This document shows positions 16,287-25,742 of a stretch of 64,000 nt of DNA, piece after piece; position 1 is the first letter of the stretch, and each line of letters begins with the position of its first letter. This DNA comes from Alistipes sp. Its GTDB lineage: Bacteria; Bacteroidota; Bacteroidia; Bacteroidales; Rikenellaceae. Under the pieces are notes generated by a model, which was not told where the DNA came from, ran no database searches, and worked only from the letters and a program-made list of their open reading frames with translations. The DNA lies in the NCBI GenBank assembly GCA_020026415.1, contig JAHHQL010000009.1:22247-86246 (forward strand), read 5' to 3'. The position numbers and the translations under genes are program-made.

Positions 16287-16730
16287 ATGACTCTTATCAA
16301 CAAAATTCCGATTGTGGGAAGAATCCTTGCAATAGACTATGGAACAAAACGCACGGGGATCGCAGTGAGCGATCCCCTGCGTATTATAGCGAACGGTCTT
16401 GAGACGGTTCCGACCAAGGAACTCGAACGCTGGCTGGTATCTTACTGCCAAAAGGAGGAGGTCTCGACCATCGTTCTCGGAAAACCCTCGAAGATGGACA
16501 ACACGCCGTCGGATACGTGGCGTTTTATCGAGCCTCTGGCGGCACGACTCCGCAGGGCGTTTCCCGACAAGGAGATCGTCTTCTATGACGAACGTCTGAC
16601 ATCGGTCATCGCCCATCAGACGATGCTGGCGAGCGGCATCGGCAAGATGGCGCGTCGGGATCGGGCTCTGGTGGACAAGATTTCCGCCACGATCATCCTG
16701 CAAGGTTACATGGAGTCGGTTTCGCGGTAG
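16287..16730 (+). CDS. ruvX: RuvX/YqgF family putative Holliday junction resolvase / pre-16S rRNA nuclease
   Basis: A 147-aa RNase H-fold protein. The first acidic site is D17 in ILAIDYGTKRTGIAVSD, the next is in FYDERLTS, and the last in LVDKISATIILQGYM, the three places where the family holds its metal-binding acids. Family members process the 5' end of 16S rRNA in E. coli, and in some species act on recombination or transcription substrates. It lies between glyS and def, in keeping with a link to translation. Confidence 0.92.
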   Translation: MTLINKIPIVGRILAIDYGTKRTGIAVSDPLRIIANGLETVPTKELERWLVSYCQKEEVSTIVLGKPSKMDNTPSDTWRFIEPLAARLRRAFPDKEIVFYDERLTSVIAHQTMLASGIGKMARRDRALVDKISATIILQGYMESVSR

Positions 16731-16768
16731 CCGTCGGCGGGAATGTTTCGCGTTACGGAGAATTTTCG

Positions 16769-16776
16769 TAACTTTG
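16769..16776 (+). promoter_or_regulatory. -7 box of the def promoter
   Basis: TAACTTTG fits TAnnTTTG exactly, 27 nt before the def ATG. A TTTCG about 20 nt upstream is a poor -33 candidate. Confidence 0.6.
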
Positions 16777-16803
16777 TCCCGTGAAATTTAAAGATTTAAG
16801 ATT

Positions 16804-17352
16804 ATGATATATCCCATTGTTGTTTATGGTGACGAGGTGTTACGCAAACACTGCGTGGAGATCACGCCCGAATACGGCGACGTGAAACAACTCGTCGATG
16901 ACATGATGCTCACGATGGCCGAGGCCGAGGGGGTCGGTCTGGCAGCCCCGCAGATCGGCAAGGACATCCGTCTGTTTGTCGTGGACTGCACGCCGTGGGC
17001 GGAGGAAGACCCCTCGTGTGCCGACTACAAGCGCGCATTCGTCAATCCCGTGATCTACGAGCGTTCGGAGGAGACCAAAACCTACACCGAAGGTTGTCTG
17101 TCGCTGCCCGGCATCAACGCCAACGTACAGCGTTCGCTCTCCATCCGCATGCGTTACCTCGATGTCGATTTTCAGGAGCATGACGAGGAGTTCACAGGCT
17201 TGAAGGCTTGGGTTTTGCAGCACGAATACGACCATTTGGAGGGTATCGTCTTCACGGATCGTGTCGCTCCGATCCGTCGCAACATGTTGCGCGGGAAATT
17301 GCAGAATTTGGCGAAAGGAAAATATCGTTGCGGTTACAAGACCCGCCGATAA
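16804..17352 (+). CDS. def: Peptide deformylase
   Basis: A 182-aa metalloenzyme that removes the formyl group from new proteins. All three deformylase motifs are present: GVGLAAPQ (Q50), EGCLS (C98) and QHEYDH (H140, E141, H144). C98, H140 and H144 bind the Fe2+ or Zn2+ ion and E141 is the general base. HEYDH in place of the more usual HExDH variants is within normal variation. It acts at the ribosome exit before methionine aminopeptidase, which is encoded at 35241. It has its own promoter and terminator. Confidence 0.97.
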   Translation: MIYPIVVYGDEVLRKHCVEITPEYGDVKQLVDDMMLTMAEAEGVGLAAPQIGKDIRLFVVDCTPWAEEDPSCADYKRAFVNPVIYERSEETKTYTEGCLSLPGINANVQRSLSIRMRYLDVDFQEHDEEFTGLKAWVLQHEYDHLEGIVFTDRVAPIRRNMLRGKLQNLAKGKYRCGYKTRR

Positions 17353-17370
17353 GTCCTTTCCTTTCTTATA

Positions 17371-17406
17371 AAGATCCCCCGAACTCGTTCGGGGGATCTT
17401 TTTTTG
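17371..17406 (+). terminator. Intrinsic terminator of def
   Basis: AAGATCCCCCGAAC and GTTCGGGGGATCTT form a 14-bp stem around TC, followed by TTTTTTG. Confidence 0.9.
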
Positions 17407-17416
17407 TCTGTAAACG

Positions 17417-17457
17417 AAAACCGCCCGCTTACCTTTAGTCGGTAGGCGGGCGGTTTT
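17417..17457 (-). terminator. Intrinsic terminator of leuS
   Basis: AAAACCGCCCGC and GCGGGCGGTTTT, with further pairing of TTACC and GGTAG inside. On the minus strand the hairpin ends in a TTTT run and follows the leuS stop by about 18 nt. Confidence 0.85.
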
Positions 17458-17474
17458 GCTTATTTAAAAACGGA

Positions 17475-20231
17475 TCAGATCACGATGTTGATGATCTTCT
17501 TCGGGACGACGATGACCTTCTTGGGGGTCTTGCCTTCCGTCCATTTCTGAGCCTCGGGCAGCGTCACCACATCGGTCTGGATCTCGGCGGGGGTGGCGGT
17601 TGCGGGATATTCCTTTTTGAAGCGCATCTTGCCGTTGATTGATACGGGGTAGAGAATCGACTGCAATTCGAGGTATTTGGCCTCAAAAGCGGGGTATTCG
17701 GCCGCACAAACCGTATCCTCGTGACCCAGCAGGTGCCACAACTCCTCGCAGATGTGCGGTGCGAACGGCGCAAGCAGACGGACGAGCGGTTCGAGTACCT
17801 CGCGCTTCGAGCAGTCGCCCAACTCGTTCAGACAGATCATGAAGGCGGCAACCGACGTGTTGAACGAGAAGTTCTCGATGTCTTCGGTCACTTTCTTGAT
17901 GGTCTTGTGCAGGGTGCGCAACTCCTCGTCGGTCGGCTTCTCGTCCGATACGCGGAAATTACCCTCGCGGTCGAAGAACAGACGCCACAGACGCTTCAGG
18001 AACTTGTGCACGCCGTCGATGCCGTTCGTATCCCAAGGTTTCGACTGCTCCAGCGGGCCGAGGAACATCTCGTACATACGCAGGGTGTCGGCACCGTAGT
18101 TATCGACAATATAATCGGGATTCACGACATTGAACATCGACTTCGACATCTTCTCGATTGCCCATCCGCAGACGTATTTGCCGTCTTCGAGGATAAATTC
18201 GGCGTCGTGGAAGTCGGGCATCCAGCGTTTGAAGGCCTCGGTGTCGAGGATGTCGTTCTTGACGATATTGACATCGACGTGGATCTCCTGTGTTTCGTAC
18301 CGGTCACGAAGACCGAGCGACACGAATTTGTTCGTGCCTACGACACGATAGACGAAATTCGAACGACCTTGGATCATACCCTGATTGACGAGTTTGCGGA
18401 ACGGTTCCTGCTCGCAGACGTAACCCAGATCGTAGAGGAACATGTTCCAGAAACGCGAGTACATCAGGTGACCCGTGGCGTGTTCGATGCCGCCCACATA
18501 CAGATCGACCGAACGCCAGTATTCGTCGGCCTCCTTCGATACGAGGCCTTCGGCGTTGTGGGGATCCATATAGCGCAGGTAGTACGCCGACGATCCCGCA
18601 AAACCGGGCATCGTCGAGAGTTCGTAGGGATAACCCTCCGCGGTGTTCCAATTCTCGGCACGTGCCAAGGGCGGTTCACCCTCTTCGGTGGGGCCGTAGT
18701 TCTTGATTTCGGGCAGTTGCAGGGGCAGTTGCTCCTCCTTCAGCGGATAGGCCGTGTCGTCCTTGTAGTAAACGGGGAAAGGTTCGCCCCAATATCGCTG
18801 ACGCGAGAAAATCGCATCGCGCAGGCGGTAGTTGATGATCTTCTTGCCCAGACCGCGCTTCTCGACCTCCTTGAACATCAGCCGGATCGAATCCACGACA
18901 TCCATGCCGTTCAGGAAGTCCGAATTGATGATCTTGCCCTCCTTGGCGTCGTACGAACCTTCGCCCGAATTGCCGCCCTCGATGACGGGAATGATCTCCA
19001 GTCCGAAGTGCTTGGCGAAGGCGTAGTCGCGCGAGTCGTGTGCCGGAACCGCCATGATGGCTCCCGTGCCGTAACCTGCCAGAACATAGTCCGAAATATA
19101 GATCGGAATCTCACGACCCGTGAAGGGGTTGATGGCGAATGATCCCGTATTGACACCGCTGACGGTGTGTGCATCGGCCATACGCTCACGCTCGGAGCGT
19201 TTCCCGGCCTGTGCGATATACTCTTCGACGGCCTCCTTGTTCTCGGCAGTTGCCAGATCGCGAGCCCACTGATGTTCGGGGGCGATCACCATGAACGTCA
19301 CACCGAAAATCGTGTCGGGACGGGTGGTGAAGATCTCGAGTTTGCGATCCGAACCTTTGATGTCGAAGAATACCTGCGCACCCTCCGAACGGCCGATCCA
19401 GTTGCGCTGGATCTCCTTCAGCGAATCGCTCCATGCCAATTTGTCCAGACCGTCCAGCATGCGCTGTGCGTAGGCCGTCACGCGGAGCAACCACTGTTTC
19501 ATGCGCTTTTGTTCCACGGGGAACCCGCCACGTACCGACAGTCCGTCGCGTACCTCGTCGTTGGCCAGAACCGTGCCGAGTTTCGGACACCAGTTCACCA
19601 TCGTGTCGGCACGGAATGCCAGACGGTAGTTCTGAAGTACCTGCTCGCGGCGTTTCCCGTCCCACGACTTCCACTCGTCGGCCGTGAAGTGCATCTCGGT
19701 GGTGCAGGCGGCATCGAGGCCTTCGGTTCCCTGCTTGGCGAAGCGGGCGGTCAGCGTCTCAATCGGAGTGGCTTTTTGAAGCGTATTGTCGTAATAATGA
19801 GCGAACATCTTGAGGAATGCCCACTGCGTCCACTTGTAGTAGGCGGGGTCGCACGTGCGCACCTCACGATCCCAGTCGAACGAGAACCCGATCTTGTCCA
19901 ACTGCTCGCGGTAACGCGCAATGTTGCGCTCGGTGGTCACTGCGGGGTGCTGTCCCGTCTGAATGGCGTACTGCTCGGCGGGAAGTCCGAACGCATCGTA
20001 GCCCATCGGGTGAAGCACGTTGAATCCCTTCTGGCGTTTGTAACGCGAATAGATGTCCGAGGCAATGTAGCCCAGCGGGTGTCCCACGTGAAGTCCCGCT
20101 CCCGACGGATAGGGGAACATGTCCAAGACATAGAACTTGGGACGTGACGGATCAACCTCTACCTTGTAGGTCTTCCGCTCCTTCCAGTTTTGCTGCCATT
20201 TGGCCTCAATCTCCTTAAAGTTATATTCCAT
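17475..20231 (-). CDS. leuS: Leucine--tRNA ligase
   Basis: A 918-aa class I synthetase that charges tRNA-Leu and edits mischarged products. HVGH within MFPYPSGAGLHVGHPLGY (about residues 33-50) is the HIGH motif. KMSKS is present as IEKMSKSMFN. The editing domain is between them, with the Thr-rich FTTRPDTIFGVTF and GTGAIMAVPAHDSRD, which normally discharge norvaline or isoleucine errors. The start is at ATG 20231 (MEYNFKEIEAKW); upstream in-frame sequence is Lys- and Phe-rich and not family-like. It is monocistronic and divergent from the ribosomal cluster. Confidence 0.97.
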   Translation of the reverse strand: MEYNFKEIEAKWQQNWKERKTYKVEVDPSRPKFYVLDMFPYPSGAGLHVGHPLGYIASDIYSRYKRQKGFNVLHPMGYDAFGLPAEQYAIQTGQHPAVTTERNIARYREQLDKIGFSFDWDREVRTCDPAYYKWTQWAFLKMFAHYYDNTLQKATPIETLTARFAKQGTEGLDAACTTEMHFTADEWKSWDGKRREQVLQNYRLAFRADTMVNWCPKLGTVLANDEVRDGLSVRGGFPVEQKRMKQWLLRVTAYAQRMLDGLDKLAWSDSLKEIQRNWIGRSEGAQVFFDIKGSDRKLEIFTTRPDTIFGVTFMVIAPEHQWARDLATAENKEAVEEYIAQAGKRSERERMADAHTVSGVNTGSFAINPFTGREIPIYISDYVLAGYGTGAIMAVPAHDSRDYAFAKHFGLEIIPVIEGGNSGEGSYDAKEGKIINSDFLNGMDVVDSIRLMFKEVEKRGLGKKIINYRLRDAIFSRQRYWGEPFPVYYKDDTAYPLKEEQLPLQLPEIKNYGPTEEGEPPLARAENWNTAEGYPYELSTMPGFAGSSAYYLRYMDPHNAEGLVSKEADEYWRSVDLYVGGIEHATGHLMYSRFWNMFLYDLGYVCEQEPFRKLVNQGMIQGRSNFVYRVVGTNKFVSLGLRDRYETQEIHVDVNIVKNDILDTEAFKRWMPDFHDAEFILEDGKYVCGWAIEKMSKSMFNVVNPDYIVDNYGADTLRMYEMFLGPLEQSKPWDTNGIDGVHKFLKRLWRLFFDREGNFRVSDEKPTDEELRTLHKTIKKVTEDIENFSFNTSVAAFMICLNELGDCSKREVLEPLVRLLAPFAPHICEELWHLLGHEDTVCAAEYPAFEAKYLELQSILYPVSINGKMRFKKEYPATATPAEIQTDVVTLPEAQKWTEGKTPKKVIVVPKKIINIVI

Positions 20232-20695
20232 TTTATCGTATTTATGTTGTTGTCTTTTCGGGGCGCACGCATCGGTTTTTGGGGGCAGATGCGGGCGCGG
20301 ATCTGCAAAAATAGCGAAAGTTTTTCGCTTTTTTATATAAAAGGAGGCCTTCTTGCCGTTCTGCGGGTAAAAACTTCGGAAAAACTTCCGATTCTTTTTT
20401 TTCAAGCCCCTCGAAACGCCCGCAAAAAGGCGCAAAACGGGGAGGCGGAATAAAAATTTGGAAATTCCGCAAATTATATTATTATGTGTTGAGATTCGTG
20501 CAGATAGCCTGTCGGAAAGCGGCAGGAAAAGAGTTCGGGGCGGCGGCGGGCTTTGTCGTTTGCAACATGCTGATAATGAATGAATGGTGTTTTTAGATAT
20601 AAATAAACACTTATAATATTGGGCATTTTATAAGTAAAAAGAATCGTAAAACGGCGAAAACCACCCGAAAATCGCAAAAAAGAGTCTGTAAACTG
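20232..20695. other. Divergent spacer between leuS and the str operon
   Basis: No gene is seen in this stretch. A CAAAAATA at 20306-20313 reads as TATTTTTG on the minus strand and may be the leuS -7 box, though no -33 partner is evident. The middle holds a small CCTGTCGGAAAGCGGCAGG hairpin near 20509-20527, and the right third is very AT-rich. Confidence 0.5.
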
Positions 20696-20724
20696 TTGTT
20701 ATTCAAAAAAAATGCGTATCTTTG
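20696..20724 (+). promoter_or_regulatory. Main promoter of the str/ribosomal protein operon
   Basis: TTG at 20696-20698, 18 nt, then TATCTTTG at 20717-20724, which is a perfect -7 box. The start of transcription would be near 20730, leaving a leader of about 55 nt before rpsL. Confidence 0.75.
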
Positions 20725-20784
20725 CAGTCCATTTTGGACAATGGAGATAGATTTTTTTAACAAATTTAAAGGACAGTTTAAGAA

Positions 20785-21165
20785 ATGCCAACTATTCAAC
20801 AGTTAGTGAGAAACGGTCGTGTGTCGGTCGAGTACAACTCGAAATCGCCCGCACTGGCCGCGTGTCCGCAACGCCGCGGCGTATGTACCCGTGTGTACAC
20901 TACGACCCCGAAAAAGCCTAACTCGGCTATGCGTAAGGTGGCACGTGTGAGATTGACCAATGGCAAGGAGGTCAACGCCTATATCCCCGGAGAAGGCCAC
21001 AACTTGCAGGAGCACTCTATCGTACTGGTTCGTGGCGGTCGTGTGAAGGACCTCCCCGGTGTACGTTACCACTTGGTTCGCGGTGCCCTCGACTCGGCAG
21101 GTGTTGACGGTCGTCGTCAGCGTCGTTCGAAGTACGGTGCAAAACGCCCCAAAGCAGGTAAATAA
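20785..21165 (+). CDS. rpsL: 30S ribosomal protein S12
   Basis: A 126-aa protein of the decoding centre. TTPKKPNSAMRKVARV (about residues 40-55) and GGRVKDLPGVRYH (84-96) are the loops touching helix 44 and the A site. K43, K44 and K88 are the usual streptomycin-sensitive residues, so no resistance change is visible. It is first in the 18.6-kb ribosomal cluster, right behind a strong promoter. Confidence 0.98.
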   Translation: MPTIQQLVRNGRVSVEYNSKSPALAACPQRRGVCTRVYTTTPKKPNSAMRKVARVRLTNGKEVNAYIPGEGHNLQEHSIVLVRGGRVKDLPGVRYHLVRGALDSAGVDGRRQRRSKYGAKRPKAGK

Positions 21166-21205
21166 TCAATCAAGAAACAATTAATCTCAACATTTTTTAA
21201 TAGCA

Positions 21206-21682
21206 ATGAGAAAAGCTAAGCCAAGAAAGCGAATTCTACTTCCGGATCCGAAGTTCGGAGACGTGGCTGTGACCCGTTTCGTGAACAACCTCATGCTGGA
21301 TGGTAAGAAGAGTATTGCCTACACGATTTTCTACGATTCGTTGGATATCGTCGGCAAGAAGATGAAGGATGCTGATAAATCTCCGCTGGAAATCTGGAAA
21401 CAGGCCCTCGAGAATATCACTCCCCAAGTCGAAGTGAAATCGAAACGTATCGGTGGCGCAACCTTCCAGGTACCTATGGAGGTTCGTCCGGAGCGCAAGA
21501 TTTCTATTTCCATGAAGAACCTTGTCCTTTTTGCTCGCAAGCGCGCCGGCAAAACGATGGCAGACAAGCTCTCAGCCGAAATCCTCGATGCATTCAACCA
21601 GCAGGGTGGTGCATTCAAGCGTAAAGAGGAAATGCACCGTATGGCCGAGGCAAACAAAGCATTTGCACACTTTAGATTCTAA
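21206..21682 (+). CDS. rpsG: 30S ribosomal protein S7
   Basis: A 158-aa protein that starts assembly of the 30S head and lies at the E site. The N-terminal MRKAKPRKRILLPDPKFGD and the FQVPMEVRPER beta-hairpin segment are typical. It starts 40 nt behind rpsL. In E. coli S7 represses the str operon by binding the rpsL-rpsG spacer; the spacer here is short and A/T-rich with no obvious matching structure. Confidence 0.98.
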   Translation: MRKAKPRKRILLPDPKFGDVAVTRFVNNLMLDGKKSIAYTIFYDSLDIVGKKMKDADKSPLEIWKQALENITPQVEVKSKRIGGATFQVPMEVRPERKISISMKNLVLFARKRAGKTMADKLSAEILDAFNQQGGAFKRKEEMHRMAEANKAFAHFRF

Positions 21683-21697
21683 ACCGAAGAGTAACAG

Positions 21698-23809
21698 ATG
21701 GCAAGCAGAGATTTACATTATACTCGTAACATCGGTATCATGGCTCACATTGATGCCGGTAAGACCACAACGTCGGAGCGTATCCTGTTCTACACGGGTA
21801 AGACCCACAAGATTGGCGAAACTCACGAGGGTTCGGCAACCATGGACTGGATGGCGCAGGAGCAGGAGCGCGGTATTACGATTACATCGGCCGCTACGAC
21901 CGCTTTCTGGCACTACAAAGACAAACAGTACCAGATCAACCTGATCGATACCCCGGGACACGTCGATTTTACCGTAGAGGTAGAGCGTTCGTTGCGTGTG
22001 CTCGACGGTGCTATCGCTACGTTCTGCGCCGTTGGTGGTGTTGAACCTCAGTCGGAGACCGTTTGGCGTCAGGCTGACAAGTACAATGTTCCCCGTATCG
22101 GTTACGTCAATAAGATGGACCGTACCGGCGCCGACTTCTTCGCAGTGTGCGCTCAGATCAAACAGCACTTCGGTGCAACCGCTCTGCCGGTTGTCCTCCC
22201 GATCGGTGCCGAGGATAAATTTGAAGGTTTGGTTGACCTTATATATAATAACGCAATCTACTACTTCGACGACAAGACCGTTCGTGACAACTTCGAGTTG
22301 CGCGAGATCCCCGATTCGATGAAGGAAGAGGCTGCCGAGTGGCGTGCAAAACTCATCGAGGAGGTTGCCGCAACCGACGATGCACTGATGGAGAAATTCT
22401 TCGAGGATCCCGATTCGATCACTCCTGACGAACTGCTCGCAGCAATCCGCAAGGCTACCATCTCGATGCAGGTCGTGCCGATGCTCTGCGGTTCTTCGTT
22501 CCACAACAAGGGTGTGCAGAAGTTGCTCGATTACGTTATGGCATTCCTGCCTTCGCCGCTGGATGTTCCCGCTGTTGAAGGTACCAACCCCAAGACCGAC
22601 GAGTCCGTTGTCCGTCACGCTGACGAGAACGATCCGTTCTGTGGTCTGGCATTCAAGATCGCTACCGATCCCTTCGTAGGCCGTCTGGCTTTCGTTCGTG
22701 TTTATTCGGGTCGTCTGGATGCAGGTTCTTACGTTCTGAATGCCCGTAGCGGCAAGCGTGAGCGTATCAGCCGTATTTACCAGATGCACGCCAACAAGCA
22801 GAACCCGCTTGAAACCGTTGCAGCAGGTGATATCTGCGCAGCAGTCGGTTTCAAGGAGATCCGCACCGGTGATACCCTCTGTGCCGAGAACGCTCCTATC
22901 GTACTTGAGCAGATGACCTTCCCGGAGCCTGTGATCGGTCTGGCTGTTGAGCCCAAGACGCAGAAAGACCTTGACAAACTCGGTATCGCACTCGGCAAAC
23001 TGGCTGAGGAGGATCCCACCTTCACGGTTCACACCGATGAGGATTCGGGTCAGACCGTCATCAGCGGTATGGGCGAGTTGCACTTGGACATCATCGTTGA
23101 TCGTCTGCGTCGCGAGTTCGGCGTCGAGATCAATCAGGGTGCTCCTCAGGTGAACTACAAAGAGGCCCTCACCAAGACGATCCAGCACCGCGAGGTATTC
23201 AAGAAGCAGACCGGTGGTCGTGGTAAGTTCGCCGACATCATCTTCGAGATCGGTCCCGCATCGGAAGGCAAGATGGGTCTTGAGTTCGTCGATGAGGTTA
23301 AGGGCGGTAACATTCCCAAGGAGTTCATTCCCTCCGTACAGAAGGGCTTCGAGGCCGCTATGGCCAACGGTGCTCTGGCAGGTTACAAGATGGACTCGAT
23401 GAAGATTACCCTGAAGGATGGTTCGTTCCACCCCGTGGACTCGGATCAGTTGTCGTTCGAAATCGCTGCCCGCAACGGTTACCGTACTGCTGCCCCCAAG
23501 GCAGGTTCGGTGATCATGGAGCCTATCATGTCGGTTGAAGTTGTTACCCCCGAAGAAAGCATGGGTGACATCATCGGCGACCTGAACAAGCGTCGTGGTC
23601 AGATCAACGGCATGGAGACCAGGGGTACTGCCCGCGTGGTTAAAGCCGAAGTACCTCTGTCGGAAATGTTCGGTTATGTGACCGTTCTCCGTACGATCTC
23701 TTCGGGTCGTGCCACCTCGTCCATGGAGTTCTCGCATTTCGAGGAAGTTCCTGCCAATCTGGCCAAGGAAATTATCGAGAAATCGAGTGGTAAAAAGGAT
23801 AATGAATAA
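21698..23809 (+). CDS. fusA: Translation elongation factor G
   Basis: A 703-aa GTPase that drives tRNA-mRNA translocation. The P-loop AHIDAGKTT is at residues 16-24, switch II is in LIDTPGHVDFTVEVERSL, and NKMDRTGADF is the guanine-specificity segment. The II-V domain order and length match canonical EF-G. It lies 15 nt behind rpsG and only 8 nt ahead of rpsJ. A tuf gene, which follows fusA in many bacteria, is absent here. Confidence 0.98.
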   Translation: MASRDLHYTRNIGIMAHIDAGKTTTSERILFYTGKTHKIGETHEGSATMDWMAQEQERGITITSAATTAFWHYKDKQYQINLIDTPGHVDFTVEVERSLRVLDGAIATFCAVGGVEPQSETVWRQADKYNVPRIGYVNKMDRTGADFFAVCAQIKQHFGATALPVVLPIGAEDKFEGLVDLIYNNAIYYFDDKTVRDNFELREIPDSMKEEAAEWRAKLIEEVAATDDALMEKFFEDPDSITPDELLAAIRKATISMQVVPMLCGSSFHNKGVQKLLDYVMAFLPSPLDVPAVEGTNPKTDESVVRHADENDPFCGLAFKIATDPFVGRLAFVRVYSGRLDAGSYVLNARSGKRERISRIYQMHANKQNPLETVAAGDICAAVGFKEIRTGDTLCAENAPIVLEQMTFPEPVIGLAVEPKTQKDLDKLGIALGKLAEEDPTFTVHTDEDSGQTVISGMGELHLDIIVDRLRREFGVEINQGAPQVNYKEALTKTIQHREVFKKQTGGRGKFADIIFEIGPASEGKMGLEFVDEVKGGNIPKEFIPSVQKGFEAAMANGALAGYKMDSMKITLKDGSFHPVDSDQLSFEIAARNGYRTAAPKAGSVIMEPIMSVEVVTPEESMGDIIGDLNKRRGQINGMETRGTARVVKAEVPLSEMFGYVTVLRTISSGRATSSMEFSHFEEVPANLAKEIIEKSSGKKDNE

Positions 23810-23817
23810 GAATCAAT

Positions 23818-24123
23818 ATGAACCAGAAAATCAGAATTAAATTAAAGTCATTCGATCACAACCTCGTCGATAAATCGGCCGAGAAGATCGTAAAGACCGT
23901 GAAGAGCACAGGTGCCGTTGTCAGCGGTCCGGTGCCCCTTCCCACCCACAAGCAGATTTTTACGGTGAACCGTTCGACTTTCGTAAACAAGAAAGCCCGC
24001 GAGCAGTTCCAGCTCTGCACCTTCAAACGTATCTTGGACATCTACTCGTCGACGCCCAAAACGATCGACGCTCTGATGAAACTTGAGTTGCCCTCGGGCG
24101 TTGAAGTAGAGATCAGAGTCTGA
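23818..24123 (+). CDS. rpsJ: 30S ribosomal protein S10
   Basis: A 101-aa protein of the 30S head and, as NusE, of antitermination complexes in other bacteria. IRIKLKSFDHNLVDKSAEKI at the start and GPVPLPTHKQIFTV in the loop region are diagnostic. It opens the S10 block without its own clear promoter, so the str and S10 groups probably share a transcript. Confidence 0.97.
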   Translation: MNQKIRIKLKSFDHNLVDKSAEKIVKTVKSTGAVVSGPVPLPTHKQIFTVNRSTFVNKKAREQFQLCTFKRILDIYSSTPKTIDALMKLELPSGVEVEIRV

Positions 24124-24189
24124 TCCCCGTTTGAAGACTAATTGTCAAGGACATCACTTTTTTATATAACAAACGTAATTCGACAACAA

Positions 24190-24804
24190 ATGTCAGGACT
24201 TATTGGAAAGAAAATCGGAATGACTTCCGTTTACAGTGCCGAGGGAAAGAATATTCCATGCACTGTCATTGAGGCTGGTCCGTGTGTAGTTACGCAAATC
24301 AAGACTGTTGAGAAGGATTCTTACGAAGCAGTTCAAATTGCCTATGACGACAAAAGTGAAAAGCACACCAGCAGCAGTTTGTTAGGTCACTTCAAAAAGG
24401 CAGGTACGACTCCCAAGCGCAAGCTCGCCGAGTTCAAGGATATGCCGGAAGTGGCTCTCGGCGACACACTGACCGTAGATCTCTTCGAAGAGATGGACTG
24501 GGTTGATGTGACCGGGATCTCGAAAGGTAAGGGTTACCAAGGTGTAGTAAAGCGTCACGGCTTTGCCGGTGTAGGCGGCCAGACCCACGGCCAGCACAAC
24601 CGCCAGCGTAAACCCGGTTCTTTGGGTGCATCGTCTTACCCCTCGCGCGTTTTCAAGGGCAAACGCCTTCCGGGTCAGATGGGTGGTGACCAAGTTAAGG
24701 TTTTGAACCTTAGAGTATTGAAAGTTATTCCCGAAAGCAACCTCTTGCTTGTCAAGGGTTCGATTCCGGGAGCGAAAGGTGCTTATTTAACAATTGAGAA
24801 GTAA
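24190..24804 (+). CDS. rplC: 50S ribosomal protein L3
   Basis: A 204-aa protein that starts 50S assembly and reaches toward the peptidyl transferase centre. The start is at ATG 24190 (MSGLIGKKIGMTSVY); an upstream in-frame start would add 16 non-conserved residues. VKRHGFAGVGGQTHGQHNRQ is the conserved central extension, including the Gln that E. coli L3 methylates. A 66-nt spacer separates it from rpsJ, longer than most in this operon. Confidence 0.97.
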   Translation: MSGLIGKKIGMTSVYSAEGKNIPCTVIEAGPCVVTQIKTVEKDSYEAVQIAYDDKSEKHTSSSLLGHFKKAGTTPKRKLAEFKDMPEVALGDTLTVDLFEEMDWVDVTGISKGKGYQGVVKRHGFAGVGGQTHGQHNRQRKPGSLGASSYPSRVFKGKRLPGQMGGDQVKVLNLRVLKVIPESNLLLVKGSIPGAKGAYLTIEK

Positions 24805-24805
24805 A

Positions 24806-25432
24806 ATGGAATTAGCTGTTTTAAACACACAAGGACAAGAAACGGGTCGTAAAGTAGTTCTTTCGGATGCCGTGTTCGGCGTGGAGGCTAATGACCACGC
24901 AATCTATCTCGACGTTAAGCAGTATCTGGCTGACCAGCGTCAGGGTACGCACAAAGCAAAGCAGCGTAATGAGGTAGCCGGTTCGACGCGCAAACTCAAG
25001 CGTCAGAAAGGTACCGGCGGTGCCCGTTCGGGTAGCATCCTCTCTCCGCTGTTCCCGGGTGGCGGTCGTGTATTCGGCCCCGTCCCCCGCGATTACAGTT
25101 TCAAACTCAACAAGAAGTTGAAGAGACTGGCTCGCCGCAGTGCACTGACCTACAAGGCTCAGGCCGGTCAGATCAGCGTAATCGAGGCTGTAAACTACGA
25201 TGCTCCCAAAACGCGCAACGTAGTTGCTTTGACCGAGGCTCTGAAGGTGGACGACAAGAAAGTTTTGTTGGTTCTGCCCCAGTCGAACGTCAATCTGCAG
25301 CTTTCTTGCCGCAACCTGTCGTACGTTAAGCCGGTACTGGCCGAGAACGTAACGACCTACGACGTGATGAACGCTTCGGCAGTCGTAATGGTTGAAGGCG
25401 CAGAGAATATTTTGAATACGATGTTAGCTTAA
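24806..25432 (+). CDS. rplD: 50S ribosomal protein L4
   Basis: A 208-aa protein lining the exit tunnel. KQRNEVAGSTRKLKRQKGTG and GSILSPLFPGGGRVFGP form the tunnel-reaching loop. In E. coli L4 also represses its own operon. ATG 24806 lies one base after the rplC stop, a tight coupling that favours this start over an in-frame start 12 nt earlier. Confidence 0.97.
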   Translation: MELAVLNTQGQETGRKVVLSDAVFGVEANDHAIYLDVKQYLADQRQGTHKAKQRNEVAGSTRKLKRQKGTGGARSGSILSPLFPGGGRVFGPVPRDYSFKLNKKLKRLARRSALTYKAQAGQISVIEAVNYDAPKTRNVVALTEALKVDDKKVLLVLPQSNVNLQLSCRNLSYVKPVLAENVTTYDVMNASAVVMVEGAENILNTMLA

Positions 25433-25446
25433 AAACGCAAGTTAAG

Positions 25447-25737
25447 ATGGAAATTATTATTAAGCCGGTTTTGACCGAGAAAATGACGATTCAGGGCGAA
25501 AAGTTGAATCGCTACGGTTTTATCGTTGACGTAAGAGCTAACAAGCTGCAGATTCGCAATGCCGTAGAGCAGATGTACAACGTCGTCGTGACCGATGTAA
25601 ACACCGTGAACTACATGGGCAAATTCAAGAGCCGCTACACGAAGGCCGGTCTCTTGGAGGGCCGTACAAAGAACTTCAAGAAGGCTATCGTTACCTTGAA
25701 GGAAGGAGATAAGATCGATTTTTACAGTAATATCTAA
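25447..25737 (+). CDS. rplW: 50S ribosomal protein L23
   Basis: A 96-aa protein at the tunnel exit, where trigger factor and the signal recognition particle dock. IIKPVLTEKMTIQGEKLNRY at the start and VVVTDVNTVNYMGK are recognisable. The spacers on both sides are short (14 and 5 nt). Confidence 0.97.
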   Translation: MEIIIKPVLTEKMTIQGEKLNRYGFIVDVRANKLQIRNAVEQMYNVVVTDVNTVNYMGKFKSRYTKAGLLEGRTKNFKKAIVTLKEGDKIDFYSNI

Positions 25738-25742
25738 CGAAG

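Noticed and set aside
14682..16703. A 673-codon minus-strand frame opposite glyS and ruvX
   Set aside because: It spans two certain genes and their spacer with no recognisable motif.
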